Below are positions 5,166 through 5,858 of a DNA stretch of 5,858 nt, piece by piece. Both the position numbers and the translations under genes were made by a program. The stretch comes from Spirochaetaceae bacterium (lineage in GTDB: Bacteria > Spirochaetota > Spirochaetia > Treponematales > Breznakiellaceae). The stretch spans positions 1 through 5,858 of the forward strand of contig JAITAE010000272.1 in NCBI GenBank assembly GCA_031284295.1, given 5' to 3'. The notes under the pieces are model-generated. The model made no database searches. It was not told the origin of the DNA and saw only the letters and a program-made list of their open reading frames with translations. Each line of letters begins with the position of its first letter. Position 1 is the first letter of the stretch.

Positions 5166-5858
5166 TCAAAACAGCCCCTCGTCATCCTCACTTTCAGGGT
5201 CAACAGCGTATTTTGCCGCCGCAGTCTTACGGGCAGGGGCGGCAGGGGCGGCGGGCGCGGCTTCCGCCGACGGAACCGGTTTTTTTACGTCCGCCGGTTT
5301 AGAGGCCGGCGCTGCCGCGGACTTTGTTCCCGTAGCCGCTTCTTCGGCAGTTTTATCAGGGAACATGATTTTTCTTACCCGCGTTTCGACTTCAGCGGCA
5401 AATTCAGGATTCTTTTCAATGAATTCCTTCGCGTTTTCCCTGCCCTGCCCTATTTTTTCCTCGCCATACGAGAACCACGCGCCTTTTTTATCTATAATTT
5501 CGTATTTCACGGCGGCATCCAGCAGGCTGGCAATCGCGGAAACGCCCTTGCCAAACATTATTTCCAATTCCACCTTGCGGAAAGGCGGCGCAACCTTGTT
5601 TTTTACCACTTTGACTTTGATGCGGTTGCCCACAGCGTCCGCATCGCCGCCCCCCTCGATGGTCTCCTGTTTGCGCACATCGAGCCTCAAAGACGCATAG
5701 AATTTTAGCGCGTTTCCGCCGGTAGTGGTCTCCGGATTGCCAAACATTATGCCTATCTTCATACGAATCTGGTTGATGAAAATCAGAACCGTCCGTGATT
5801 TTCCGATTATCGCGGTAAGTTTTCGCAGCGCCTGACTCATCAAGCGCGCCTGAAGTCC
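5166..5858 (-). CDS. recA: RecA recombinase, C-terminal part (5' end outside window)
   Basis: RecA forms ATP-dependent filaments on single-stranded DNA, catalyses strand exchange in the cytoplasm and triggers LexA cleavage. The reading frame is open to the right edge, so 230 residues are present, beginning at the equivalent of about E. coli residue 165. Walker A and B therefore lie outside. Visible hallmarks are the [12 protein letters not shown] strand with the conserved Asn-Gln, loop L2 ([18 protein letters not shown], window residues 39-56), the [12 protein letters not shown] segment, and the C-terminal domain motif [15 protein letters not shown]. The globular part ends near MFPDK. It is followed by about 62 residues rich in Ala, Pro and Lys that end in [11 protein letters not shown], longer than the roughly 25-residue acidic tail of E. 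coli RecA. The stop is TGA. No hairpin followed by a T-run comes after it, so read-through into the downstream genes is plausible. The sequence looks Treponema-like. The family call is essentially certain. Confidence 0.98.
   Translation of the reverse strand, partial: GLQARLMSQALRKLTAIIGKSRTVLIFINQIRMKIGIMFGNPETTTGGNALKFYASLRLDVRKQETIEGGGDADAVGNRIKVKVVKNKVAPPFRKVELEIMFGKGVSAIASLLDAAVKYEIIDKKGAWFSYGEEKIGQGRENAKEFIEKNPEFAAEVETRVRKIMFPDKTAEEAATGTKSAAAPASKPADVKKPVPSAEAAPAAPAAPARKTAAAKYAVDPESEDDEGLF

Noticed and set aside
5079..5708. Two long plus-strand open frames opposite recA (209 and 195 codons)
   Set aside because: They are antisense shadows: open because the recA tail is Ala/Pro/Lys-rich and GC-biased. 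The translations are Arg/Gly- or Ser/Ala-rich with no family resemblance, while the minus strand is clearly RecA.

Overview
The window is a compact bacterial stretch in which every gene I can support lies on the minus strand, so transcription runs from the right edge to the left. The order is recA (3' part only), an unannotated small ORF, a phosphohexomutase gene, then cbiG, cbiB and cobD of cobalamin (B12) biosynthesis. The RecA and phosphohexomutase sequences look spirochaetal to me, most like Treponema. The moderately GC-rich composition would fit an environmental or gut treponeme rather than T. pallidum. This placement is from memory of the families, not from a search.

Right part (4977-5858): the last 230 residues of RecA, including loop L2 and the C-terminal domain, end in an unusually long Ala/Pro/Lys tail with an acidic tip. 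The 189-bp gap after recA is not empty. It holds a 43-codon ORF with a strong GGAGG site five bases before a GTG, followed by a five-codon mini-ORF whose stop overlaps the next gene's start.

Middle (3201-4976): a 591-residue alpha-D-phosphohexomutase with an intact phosphoserine loop, metal loop and phosphate-binding loop.

Left part (28-3130): cbiG, cbiB and cobD are tightly packed, with a TGATG junction and a 10-nt overlap, which suggests one translationally coupled unit. CbiG acts in corrin ring contraction. CobD makes (R)-1-amino-2-propanol phosphate, and CbiB attaches that product to adenosylcobyric acid, so two of the three proteins act in consecutive steps. No B12 riboswitch is visible, so any control element probably lies outside the window.

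The most unusual signal is at DNA level. The coding regions of pgm, cbiG, cbiB and cobD contain many perfect inverted repeats with 3-5 nt loops: five with 12-bp stems and several of 8-10 bp. They share no sequence, encode conserved protein segments in normal register, and appear absent from recA. By simple arithmetic about 0.001 such 12-bp repeats would be expected in a random window of this size.
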